From Sthenelais limicola (taxonomy: Eukaryota > Annelida > Polychaeta > Phyllodocida > Sigalionidae), in the NCBI GenBank assembly GCA_942159475.1, contig OW804095.1, positions 56,262,773-56,326,772 on the forward strand: DNA of 64,000 nt, read 5' to 3'. Below the pieces are notes generated by a model that was given only the letters and a program-made list of their open reading frames with translations, was not told the DNA's origin and did not search any database. Numbering within the stretch: the stretch's first letter is position 1; every line of letters begins with the position of its first letter. The position numbers and the translations under genes are program-made. This document shows, one piece after another, positions 1 through 13,100 of the stretch.

Positions 1-984
1 ATCGTATAGGATAGGTAAAAGCACATAGATCGGGAAAGGAACAAGAAGGCTTCATCATCCATGTCATTTAGGTTGACATCTCTTAATCTAATTAATAGTC
101 ATAGCACTGTTCAGAACTATTCAGACATATTCTAGTGAGCATCTCTTGCATCAGCGATTCAGAGAAACTAGGGAAGGAAATAGATATAGGGGAAAGAAGG
201 GTATTGGTTCGAGAAAAGAACTAATTATATTTATCAAATTAACTGCAAGAGATGCCAGAAGAATCAAATCTTAATTCAAACTCGACACGATACCATAACC
301 CATTAAATCCACTAGGATAATCGCTTAACTTAAAGCAGCTGAGAGGTAATATCATTTACAGGGATCCATAGATTATCATCCCTGATCCTTGATAACAGTA
401 GTTAAAGCTGATTGAGCAAATCAGAGAAAAGTAGAACAAGTAAATTGCTTCTAGAAGTGCATGTATCCTTTTATGGTATGGTACAATAGAAAGTTGAACA
501 TTCGACTCTGGATACATTTATAAGCATAGTTCGACGTACTTAATAATAGCCCATGACCCTTTAAAGTGAGACCAGAGAAAATATAAAAGCAGAAATGTAT
601 GCTTCATATCTATCGTGATAAATCATGCAGAACTATCTTATACCTCTCTATATGCAGCTGACTGTAAGAATCATATTCATTACATTTAAGGTAACTCAAG
701 GTAACATCATGAATTCAATGCATAATAATTAAACAATGTTCTTCATACTGTGTGAATTGTTTTAGAACATGTACACTAATATGGCAATAATAGTACGAAC
801 AATAATAATAATAACACTTTTGAGTTTATATATGGTTGCCCAACAGTTTCGAAATAAAAGGATATTGCACGATCTGAGTAGTTTATTACTTGCCGAGTAT
901 ATATATGAGAAACATTGGACTATGAAAAATAAAGAAAAGATAGTAAATAGAATTCGGATTATGCAGAAAGAAAATAATACTGAC
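1..984. other. Intron sequence to the left edge
   Basis: AT-rich sequence downstream of the last visible exon. No cadherin half-repeat, repeat element or other gene is recognised. Confidence 0.6.
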
Positions 985-1170
985 CTTGGCATCCTGGTCA
1001 GTAGCTTGGACGGTGACGATAGGATCTGTGAGAGAATGTGTTTCCATGATGGACACAGTCCATTCTCCCTGTCTAAATCTTGGGGCAGCCAAGTTTCGCT
1101 CCACATTTATAGTGGCGACTGAGGTCCTTGAGCATGGCGGTACGCCACCATCAGAAACCATCACTCTCAG
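985..1170 (-). CDS. Exon 69: array half A1, last exon in window
   Basis: 186 nt. It starts LRVMVSDGGVPP, has linker ERNLAAPRF, METHSL and ATDQDAK. The donor GTCAGT is present, so the gene continues; the next B half is not within positions 1-984. Confidence 0.86.
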
Positions 1171-4100
1171 CTAAAAGAGTTCATTGATTTGGATTACAAA
1201 TACAGCAAGTACAGGCGGGCATAATACCATATATAGAGTGTCTCGGGAATACGCTTTATGAACTAGTCTTTTCTTCAATTGAAATACAGATTTTACAACT
1301 GTGGCAATTTAACTTAAATTTAGTAACACACTGAGTGAGATATACCGTCGACTCGGAATTGTTGTGCGATTTCGACGCTACCTTAAATATTAGAACTGAA
1401 TAAGAAATCTGGACGTCACAAACCTTGTATCTAATTTCAGAATCTGGTCTCAGGTCTGTCTGGACGTAGATCCTGCCCGTATCTTGATCGATCCTGAAGA
1501 AGGTTGGGCCATTATCATCACCTAGCAGCGTGAAATTGAGCTTCCTGAAAGGTGTGTTCTGCGGATCAAAGTCCACAGCCCGAATCTGCATCACTTCAGA
1601 GCGAACTTGCGCAGTCTCTCTTATAGTCTTCACGAAAGGTTCACCCTGGAAGTTGGGGCAGTTCTTGTTCCGCTGAACGGTGACTGTGACTGTGGCGCTG
1701 TCCTGGCTGGTTAGCTGAGGTGTTCCAAGATCACGAGCCTTTACAATAATCTGTAATTTAAGAAAAAAACAAGATATAGCTGTTTATCAATAATAATATG
1801 TTATTTCCTTGGCAATACAATTACATTGTTGTTGGAAAAGAGATCGACCTTCTGCACACAGTGCAGGTCTTCCATGACGTCCTAAAGCTGCTTAGATGGA
1901 TTGTATAAATGAATTGATGGATATGATCATCTGGTTTATGATGTATAATATTTCTATATAATCTACGGAGGACTAAGTAGCAAGTGGATATAAGGTGGAT
2001 TTGGGGCTCCCTAATTTCGATATCCTTATGTACTGCTTTATTGACTAGTTATTTGTTTATACAGTATACCAGAATGGTAGACTGGGCACATAGATAAAAA
2101 AGGATATATCAGAAACACAAATATATCATACAAGAAGTACACATAGACCGCCGTCTTACCGTGTATGAGTTGACTGATTGTTTGTCCTCAGACAAAGGCT
2201 TTTTGATGTAGATGTCACCAGTCATTTCATTGATGAGGAAGAACTCTTTAGAGTTCTCAGACCCAGTGATCTCATAGCGAATCTCGTTGTGTGGAGATTT
2301 AGTGTCACGGTCAGTTGCATTCACCTAAACATTTATGGAGGAAACAAATATATTTTAACAAATTGGAACAAGAACATTTTCTACAGGTGTTTTATGTAAT
2401 GGGTAGGGTTGAATAAATATGAACATTTTCATTATCTGAGGCCAAAATTCACTACTTCAATCAAATAGAATATTGTCACAAGTAAGACAAAGATATGACT
2501 TTCCTCAATGCAAAGAAATAAATGTATGTGCTTTTTTTCTTACATCTGTGATGGCAATACCAAGAGGATGAGTTTCAAGGATATCACGGTCAATACGCTG
2601 GGGCTGGAATGTGGGGGCGAACAAGTTGCGTTGTACGTTCACTTGTACTGTTGCAGTAGCAGTCTTCTGTGGGTCACCTCCATCAGCAGCAACGATACGG
2701 ATCTTAAGGGAAGTATGTGAAATCATTCAAGTGGAGTAAAATTAAACTTGTGATTTTATACAACCAAATATTTTCACAATCAGATTATATGTATGATTTA
2801 TAAGTATATGTTTGCACTGGCAATAGGTTCTAACTCATTATTTCTTTGGGGGTGTTAAATATAATACTTTTTTATTTTATTGGAGAACCGATTTTAAGAT
2901 TTTTCCCAAACTGCACAATCAGCTGGCAGTTCTGCATTATTTCGTGCAGTAGGAGACAGATATGCTTTAAACATATTAAACTTCAACTGAGTTTAGATGA
3001 ACAACAGTTAGATGAAACTAACATATTACTGATATTTGAGTTTCTTCTGTATCCAAAGACTAGCTCATTTCTAAAATGTCTATGGTATAAGTTTTGCAGG
3101 TTTTTGTATGTGTTTTTAACTATTTCAGTAATTTTGGTGGAGGTTTCATTTTATACCCGTTACAAATGAAATAGTTCCCATTTCTGACAATTTTATATTC
3201 ATTCGATTACGTTCAAACAAATATATATATGTGTGAGTGAGTGTGGGTGGGGGTGGAGACCAAAATGATCCCGATCCATATACAAGCTTTCCCTCGAGGG
3301 CACATTAGGCCCAAACGAATTTCATCCAGGGGGCAATTAAGTAATGATTACTCTGGTAGAAACCTACCGTGTACATTGTATCCGAGTCAGACTTCAGTGT
3401 GCTATTCAGACTGATATCTCCACTGGTAGAAGAACGCAGCTGGAAGAAGGATGGTGCCTTGTTGTCCCCGATTATGGTGTAAGCAATCTTGTTGAATGGT
3501 GCCTGAAATGTAAGGTGAATATTTTAGAAGTTTATTTCAAAACAATCACAATCAAGTTGTTATTTAGAAAACGAATGCAGAAAAAAGGAAATTAAGGTCT
3601 TGGGTGTTCCTCACAAACCTGAGTATCTCTGTCAGTGGCAGTGATGGAAATGACTCTCTGGCCTGTATTCAAGTTCTCTTTGATGGTGGTAGAATAAGGA
3701 GTACTCTGGAAGACTGGTGCAAACCTGTTGCGTCCAACAGTGATAGTGGCGGCTGCCTCAGGACTACGCCTTGGTGGATTGCCGCCATCAAAAGCGAAGA
3801 GGCGGATGTTGTAGGTCTGTGCCTGGCAGGGCTCGAGGAGGAGGGACTGCTTCAGGATAAGGGTGCCTGTGATCTCATTGATGGCGAAGCATTGTTGAGC
3901 TTGATCGTTGCCGGTCAGTTCATAATAGACTTCATTGTAAGGTTTCTGCGGTAAAGATATTTGACAAACAATGCTGAGAAAGCGTTCCTCATTGGTTGGG
4001 CATCGCAAGAGGAATAGAAAAAAGACGAATGATACATCTTTAAAGCCCCTCATTGAACTTTCGTTAAATTAAATTAGCAATATCATTTGTTTGGACATTA

Positions 4101-7100
4101 TTTTTATTTTACCGAGATGCAACAATTACTACTTAAAAATTAGCTAAAACAAATCACCTTTCATGTTCAGGTGAAATAAATCATAACCATATTTCACAAA
4201 TACAAACCCTTCTGTCGGTATCGCGAGCCTGGACCCTGAGGATTGAAGTACCAAGTGTTGTGCTCTCATCAATGGACATCTTGTACTGAGAAACTTCCCA
4301 TTGAGGGTCAGCAAAGTTACGTTCAATGTTCACGGTGACGGTGGAGATATTGTAACGGAATGGAGAACCATTATCACGGACACGAATACGGATCTGGAAT
4401 AAATATATAATTGTCATGCATATTTCACATACTTAATAGTTTATGTAACGTATGATTATTAGTCCATGCAAAAATATGCACACATTATTGTTAAATCTAA
4501 AGGAATTGGTTCGATAGTAGAAAAAAAACACTAACTGTCATTTGTTCTAGTTCATTTTCCCTAAGGCTCCTGCGAATGCTTATATCTCCAGCATCATTCA
4601 CACTGAAGTATGTTGGTGCGGTGTCATCACCGATGATATCGTATGTAAGGAAACTGAAGGGACCCTAAAGGAGAAAAGAGACATTGTTATTGTAAACAAT
4701 TAAAATAATATATTAAAAAAGTATTTGTAAAGATAAAGATGTCATAGAAAATAAGTTATTTCTGTCCAAATTGTAGTAAACGAAGACTTGGAAGAAAAGG
4801 AGCACTAAAAGACAAAAGAAGACTAGTAAGAACGTCTAAAGAAGCAATCGCACCTCTGGATCTCTGTCCCTGGCTTTGACAGTGAAGACTTTCTTATTGA
4901 CTTCTTCTGTTTCGGGAACATTGACAACAAATGGTTGAGAGCCCTCAAACTGTGGTGGGTTAGCATTCCTCGTCACTGCTACTGTGACCCGGGCAAGCCG
5001 AGAAGATAGTTGAGGTGGTGTACCTCCGTCAGTGGCCCTGACATCAATCTATACAAGTGTAAGAGAAATTTTAGTCAGAAAGGATTTCAAAATTACTTTC
5101 AGCAGACTATTTAGTTAAACTCAAGTTCTTTGCATGAATGTGCAGGTTTTTAACATTGTCTCTTAGATCACTCCATATTATTACTAGTGCGCTTAGATCG
5201 TATTTAATTAAAATGTTGCATTGATGTTTCAAAAAATAGAGTAATAGTTAGATAATCAAAAACGTTAGAGGCATGGAAGACGTATGTAAGACAAAACCTA
5301 CGCTGTACGAAGTGCGCTTGTTAGAATCAAGCTGCAAGCCACGTTTTACAGCAACCTCTCCAGTTTCAGGATTAACCATGAAATATTCTTTGGCTTCGCT
5401 GGTTCCAACGATTTCAAAAACGAATGTGTTGTATGGAGGCTGAAAATGGGAATGGTATAAGAATTATTAAGTACTGGGGCAAGGATTTGGGGAGTTATAA
5501 ATAATGATAGAAATGGCATTTTGAATTGATTTCCAGAAAAGAACGTTCGTGAAATAACTTCAGATATATGATATAATACATACTTTCTGGTCGGCATCCT
5601 TTGCTTGAACTTGAATGAATGGAACTCCAAGTGCCTGGGTCTCTAGGATGTCTGCCTTGTATTGAGTTGGTTCAAAGGCAGGGGCGTTGAGATTACGTTG
5701 CACAGAAATAGTTACCACGGTCGTGTCGGTTTTAGGTGGGGTTCCTCCATCACTGGCCAACACTCGTACCTAGAAAAGTAAGTATTGGCAAAGTGAGGTT
5801 CCTTTCCCTGTAAATCTATCTTAACTTCCACCAATGGAATTTATAAATAAATCTTTGGTGTTACGGCTAGGGATAGACAATTTCTAGTCAGGGAAGTTAT
5901 ACCTTGTATTCCGTTTCATCGTCGTCGTTGACTGAAGCACGAGTAGACAAAGCCCCATTAGCCGGATTGATTTGGAAGTAGACAGGGGCAGAGTCATCTC
6001 CAATCAGAGAGTATCTAACGCGACGGAATGGATCCTACAAATAAGAGGAATATAATATGAGATGATGATGTAGCTATAAAACAGCAACGATGAGGTTACC
6101 TATTGTTACTATTTGGTCAATCGGAATGATATTATCTTGATACACATACTGGTTAAAATTAGAATAGAATTTCAGGCATTACATACTTCTAGTTTAACAT
6201 CAATAGCTGGTCAATATTAATTATAACAAACATAATTGTGATGTGTCACAGTAAAATGAGTCACAAGTCTAAGATTTGATATTTTTCAAAGTGATTTATT
6301 TACAAAAAAAAACCTGCTCGCAATGTTTTTATTTTTTGGGTACCTAGTGCTGTAGGTAGCAAGAATACGTGTATCAGATTTAAAGGGTGTAGATTGAATA
6401 TATCTACGCATATCTGAGGATATCCTAAGGAGTATATTCAACTACTTTATTGTATTGATTAATCATCAAGAGTTATTGCTAATTCTTTTCCATAAAGAAG
6501 TACTTATTAGATGTGGTAATATAATGTTTACCATCATTATAATCCGCTTGACCCCATCTTTTCAAATATGATAATGTCTCAAAATTCATTTTTTAGGAGA
6601 CTCATGTTTCTGTAACACGTCAAGATTATGAAGTATTATAAACTTACAGCAGTATCCGCATCCCTGGCAGTAACACTAAGCAGGAACTCATTAGCACCCA
6701 TGGTACGTTTGATTGCCTTTTTGTAAGGTTCGTTAGAAAAGACGGGAGGCTGATCATTCCTGGCTACCTTGATGGTTACTTTGGCTGGAGATGTGCTAGT
6801 CTTGGGATTTTTGCCCTGGTCAGTAGCTGTGATTGTGAATGGCTGAAGAGAAATTGATATTTGTCTTTAGGAATTTGTACATCTATATCATAATATTTGA
6901 ACATATATTCGTCGATAAATATAGTCTATTGTGGTACAGGGTAGTTTCTATCAATAGGGAGTGAAATAACAAATAAAGTATAAAGGTACAATATCGATTG
7001 CTTACCCCGTACTGTTTGAGTTTGCTTGTATCAAGCATCAGAGACTTCTTCAGATGCACAATACCAGTTTCTGCGTCGACAGTGAAATAATCCCTGATGC

Positions 7101-10100
7101 GGGACTCCACAGTGCTTGGAATTTCATAGCGAATGATATTGTATGGCCGCTGTGAATGAAGTGGTATACAATCAGAGACTAACAAAAAATAAAAAACAAA
7201 AACAAAAAGGAAAACAAAAAAGGACAAATGTGACTGCATGTCTAGAAGTATTTCAAAATAATGTGTCTTCCTTCCTTTTAATAATGGATTACGAATCCAA
7301 AAACTGCTTTGTACGTCCGATGCCATTGCTAATTCATCAAGAGAACAGTATTTCTGTATTTACCTTTCTATCACTATCCCTAGCGCGGACTTGCAATATG
7401 GACACACCAAGTCCTTGTGTCTCGAGAATTTCCACATTGTAATCTCGGGGGTCGAACTTTGGTTCCTGGAAGTTTCTGAGGATCTCAACCTTTACTATGG
7501 CAGTGGAACTCTTGGCTGGCACACCGCCATCTGTGGCTACCACACGCAACTGCAAATTCGATAATTGAAGCTATTTTATTCATCCCACAAACACACAAAT
7601 GTAACATGTAAAATACATTCGCTTTGTTATAGCCATAGATTTGAGAGAATTGGCGAACTTACGTTATAGAAGTCCACGTTTTCAGTTCTGAGATCACTTC
7701 TGACTGAAATACGTCCGGAGTCGGGATTAATCTTGAAGAAGTCAGGTCCACGATCGTCTCCGATTAGCGAATAAGTCAATTTATTGAATGGAGCCTGTAG
7801 GAGAGAAGGGCAGATGATATACAGTTACACCAAGGAGAAAGGTCACACTCAAGACATGAAAGCGGTGTTGTTCAATACGAACAATAAAAGGTTTGAGATA
7901 CAACATAATTATACAAGAGCAATACAATACCGTGAGTAATACACTTGTAAGGTGTTACACATTCCACTGTAGTTATAAAAGGTAAGAACATCCTGTAAAA
8001 GGGTACTAAATAATACCTGATATGTAAAAGGAATTAGAGTTGAACGAGCATTGATTGCTACAAACAGCCAATATTAGATAAGAGGTGAAACAATATCAAA
8101 ACAAACAAGAGTAGTTTAAGTTTACCCTCACATCCTTTACACTTTGATAATTCTAGCTGTTTTAATGAAATTTAAATAATTTTGATTACAACACGACAAG
8201 GAATACTAAATAATGTAACTTATATAAGGCCATAGCCTATTACCTACAGGAGTATTTAAACAATAACACTTTATGAATAGAATAATGAACAAATTATGTG
8301 TTCCCCCAGGGAAATAAACTTACAGCTGTGTCAGAATCAGTGGCTCTCACTTCAGTGACTGAGCCTTCCACCTGGGTTGTCTCCGGGACTGCAAACTCGT
8401 ACTCTTTCTTGTCAAATCTGGGTTCGCGGAGGTTTCTGGTGACAAGAATCTGGACCCTGGCGTTGTTACTGCTGTTGGTGGATGGATAGCCATCGTCATA
8501 GGCTACCACGGACAACTGGTAGGAGGAAATGGTTGAGGTGGTAGAGTTCTAAATTTAGGGAGAACGTGAAGAACAATCCAAGGTTTGATTATTAGCACGA
8601 CATGCACACAGTGTTAGACATGCAGGTGAATCGTCGAGCGTCAGTCGTCGGTCAATCTAGTGTAGGGTAGTCCAAAGTAAATTTATTAGAATTCATTTTT
8701 TGAAAAGTCACCTAAACGCAGTCGAGTAATTAAGGGCAACCCCATGATGAAAATCTCCCATGAAAATGAATGAGATCAGATTTATTGAACCCTTGAGGAA
8801 AAAAGACACAACATTGATGAAGTAAATGAGGTAAAGGGCCCATTTGATATATATATGTAATACAAAGAGATCCGTGAGAGAATTCAGAATGCCAGAACAA
8901 ATCCACACCAAGAGCAGAGTTTGTGGATGCATAATTATAAACAGAGGGTTTATCTCACTGAGGTCAAGTATTTCCAGGACGTAAGAAAGCCTCGAGAAAC
9001 GTTTATTCCATTCCATCACTACTCCAGTAGCAAATAAACGAATGAAGATTAACCTTAGACGATCCAATTTCCAAAGAGAAGGCTCGGTTGTTCGAGCAAA
9101 TTTAATTACTATTTATAATTTGTATTTATTTAATTACCATATGATAAGGTATAATATATTTTACAACCCAACTACTATTCTTTTTGAAGTAATTACTATT
9201 CTTTTTGAAGTAATATTCCGTTATAGATGTCACCGTTGTGTCGAAGAGCAGTATTTCTTTTAGTCGTTCGAGAAGTTTACAAGTTAATTCACGAGAGAAA
9301 ATTTAATTAATTACATCCCTATGAGAAATTGGAAAACCTGTAACCAATTAGCATTAAAGAGTGTTCAATTATCTTTCAAGAACATCACCACATATTAATG
9401 ACTATAAACAATGTAATCATATAAGAAAAGGTATTATTGTGATGTGACTGACACTACGTCTGATGAAATTCTTGCCGTTAACTTAATATAAGATGAAAAA
9501 ATATCCGCACCCCGAGAAATCGTTATGGGAAAATGTTTAATATAGTATCAGGAAGGGCAGATATATTGAGGTTCGTTAATTCTATAGATCTACGCTGTTC
9601 GATTAACAGGGTTCGCTTTGCAGATAGTTCTAAATATATGGAATGGAACATTGAAAGGAATCATAACTGTGATATAGTGAAAAGAAAAGGCAAGTGTTGA
9701 AAGGATTAAATCAAAAGGTAATCAGCAAAGTATTGAATATTTTTCTGATATGGTACACGTTTTATTGTATGACAGAACTAATGTATAACGAGAGTCAATA
9801 TAGTCCATATATATATATATACCAGGAGGAAGGAATAGAAACTGTGTTACATCCCGAAGGGTTCTCTCACCCAAATTAGAAATGAATAACATCCACCGTT
9901 ACCTGAGATATCAACCGATATTTAAGTATGTAGTTGTGTTATGAATGATATTATGGAGTATTTACATCAGAAGTTCCATGGCAACGAAAATAATATGATC
10001 AAAATGTTAAATAATAAAAAGACTTGATATATGCCATTTGACATTTGTTTTGGAGAGAACTGAAGGGTATGACTTGATTGAGAAATAAATAAAATAAAAT

Positions 10101-13100
10101 GTGTCTCTGCCTTGAGAAACGTATGTCAGGACAGAAATAAAGAGTGCATAGGTTGATTGCAGGATGGATCTAGTCTATGGAGAAATCTAACCGATGAGTG
10201 ATTATTTTGAAGGACTAGGATAAGTTTGGTTTTCAATGGTCAGTCTGCTTTTGAAGAAGTCAGTTTTCGTTGTTGGAAGACAGAAAGAAGCAGGTAGTAC
10301 ATGACACATGCCCTCCCAGCCGGGGAGACCCTCATGTGCCAACAGATAGTTTCAACCTTGGTTTGTAAGTACCCTGACAAATCTACAAGTCGGTTAGGTA
10401 CATATAAATTTGCTCACTGGAATGTCTTAGTGAAATAAATTCTGAAAAGTCCACTTTCACTCAATCCAATGCCAACTGCAGATGGCCCAATGCCAACTAC
10501 AGATGGCAATGCGCGGGCAATTGAGTGAAAGGGCAGATTCACTTTCCGGAATAGTTCTTTAAATACCAAGACCAAAGTAAAGATAATAAGGTTTAAGGTT
10601 ATTTCTCCACATATATGGATAGTCTGGTGAGAGTTGTTTTAATGAAATGCATCAAGCCATCGGCAATGTAGCTAGGGTACAACTAGGGTAAAGCGAGGAG
10701 AAGACTAGTGGGTGACTAGAAACAATAATTATGGACCCTTAATAGGTGCCCCCTATGGTGTGAACCGAAACGCATACCCATCGCGTATTTACCTTGTACT
10801 TGAGATAGAGAGGTTTCTGACGTACCTATCTCCTATGCATGGGCACAACACATTGATGACTTCATGGTGGTCAGTAATGGGCATGCATATAAGTTCACAG
10901 CATAGGGGGCACTTGCTAAGGGTCTTTAATACGGAATGGAAATTGAACCACAAACCAGTCAGTGATTGTATGTGTATCTCACTAAAAATCACCAGTGCTA
11001 CCAGTGCTTTAATCATTCATCATGGCGTTCGATTCAAGAGTCTATTGTATTTGAGATTGTTATCATTATTGGTGTGGTACTCGGATAAAATTCACAAGGT
11101 CATATGTTTGATCATTACACAGAGAACTATTATTCTTTTAACATACTAACTGTGGAATTTAATTACGATATCTTAAGGTATGAGAACATTTCAACATAAG
11201 GCCAATCACTGCGTTATAACTAGAATTAATCCCAACTTTGAATAAGCTTCCCTTCACCAACCTACAATGCAAAAGTGGACGAAATAACCCAACTCAAATA
11301 AGTTTTGAATGAGCGCACAAGTTATAATTCACAGGATAAAGGAAGACTTTATATTGGTGTCAGTTTCCTAGCGCCCACACAAATGAAAGTATCGTCAAGA
11401 CATAGTCAAGAAATGAAGGAATATAATATTGTATCTGACTATATATTATTATTTTGGGTGTTTTCTTATAAAACGAAATTGAGTTATTCCTCCACTTTTC
11501 CCACAACAATCTACCTGACTGGTTTCGGTATTTCACACATTGACATGATTATTCAATTAATTAGCATTCATTAATAGACAATTTCACCATTAATATACAC
11601 GGGTGGCAGATGAAGCTCTATAGGCCTATGTATACAGGCCATGAACAAAAGCCAGATATGACCTTGAGGCCCTGGGAAGATGCACAGAATTCCCACTCTT
11701 CCATACCATGAATTTTATTGAATAAAACACAATAAATTGGCCTTTTAGCATTGCCAAATAAAAGTAATTCTACACAACAATTGTTTGGAATAACATTAAC
11801 ATATTTGTTCTTTACAAAGAAATAAAGAACCTTCTAAGGCTTGGAAGGGTGTATGAATCTTAATGTATATCCCAGTATGTATTGGGGCAATATCACAGGC
11901 GAAGCTTCCAGGCAAAGGCTGAGAGATTAGGAGACCTTACCCGAATATCAGTCCTGTCGGTCTGACTCAGAGGCTTGGCAAGAGTTATGACACCAGAGTC
12001 ACGGTTGATGTAGAAGAACTCAGATGGTGTAGTCTGCTCGCCACTTGTTTCCATCATCTCATAGAAAATGGTGTCCTTCACCACGAAAATTATATTTTAA
12101 TGTCATGTTCATCTGATATAATTATAGGGGCACACTAGTAAAAATACACTTAATTGTTATCATTGAATCAAATAATCAGATAAGCATCGGCACAACATGG
12201 CCTTTCATACAGTAATAATGAATTAATGCTAGACATGTGAAACATTTAAAACGATCAAATTACATGTATAGTTATTTCTGGAAGCGGCAGATTTGAAAAA
12301 TGAATTTCTATTTGTTCAATCTTGTAAGAGAGTAAATGGTAGATAAGTAGACTAACCTTGTCTTTATCAGTAGCTCGGACTTGGGTGATACTGGTACCAA
12401 TGGGAATTATTTCCAGGACGGTTGCACGGTAGTCATAAGGCTCAAAGCGGGGCTTGTTGGCGTTCCTTGTCACGGTAATAGAGACATTAGTCTCTGTCTT
12501 CGTGTCTATGTTAGCCTCATCATACACGATACATGTAAGCTGCAATAAATGCAATTTCAAAATCTAAATATTCTAGTTGGTATTTTGAAATATAAAACTA
12601 TGAATAGGAAGAAGAAAATATCCTAGGGATATAATGAGATTAAATAACTGAAGGTGAACAACGCATACCGTGTAGTTAAACAACCTGTCGTTCGTCAAGT
12701 CACTCTTAACAAAGACATCACCAGTATCGCTGCGGACGCCAAAGAAATATGGAGCTGGAACAATTCCACTGACTTCGTAACGTAGTTGACCCTGGAAGAA
12801 CATTAACACCATATATGTATTTTGTTTTCTTTATTCCAATATTAGAAACAATAGCAATTTTTTTTCACTTTTCAAGGTCACCTGTTTAGGATACGATACT
12901 CTTTGCTTTATAATATAAAATCGAACAATTATACATTGCTCGAAACTGAAGACAAATATAAGAATGAAAATTACCATTTTGTCGTCGTCTCGGCCTCTCA
13001 GTTTATATATACTGGCACCAACAGCAGTAGTTTCAGGGATGGCGGTTGCGTATGGGAGAGATTCGAAGATAGGAGCCTGCAAATCTCTCTGTACCTTGAT

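Larger units (their letters stand above)
8516..11940. other. Long intron 52
   Basis: A 3.4 kb intron between exons 52 and 53. It contains a short tandem duplication and an imperfect foldback (both listed). No missing half-repeat is needed here, because B2 joins A2 directly in frame. Confidence 0.6.

Noticed and set aside
10712..11149. 145-residue plus-strand ORF in intron 52
   Set aside because: No recognisable domain, no splice or repeat context, and composition like the surrounding intron.
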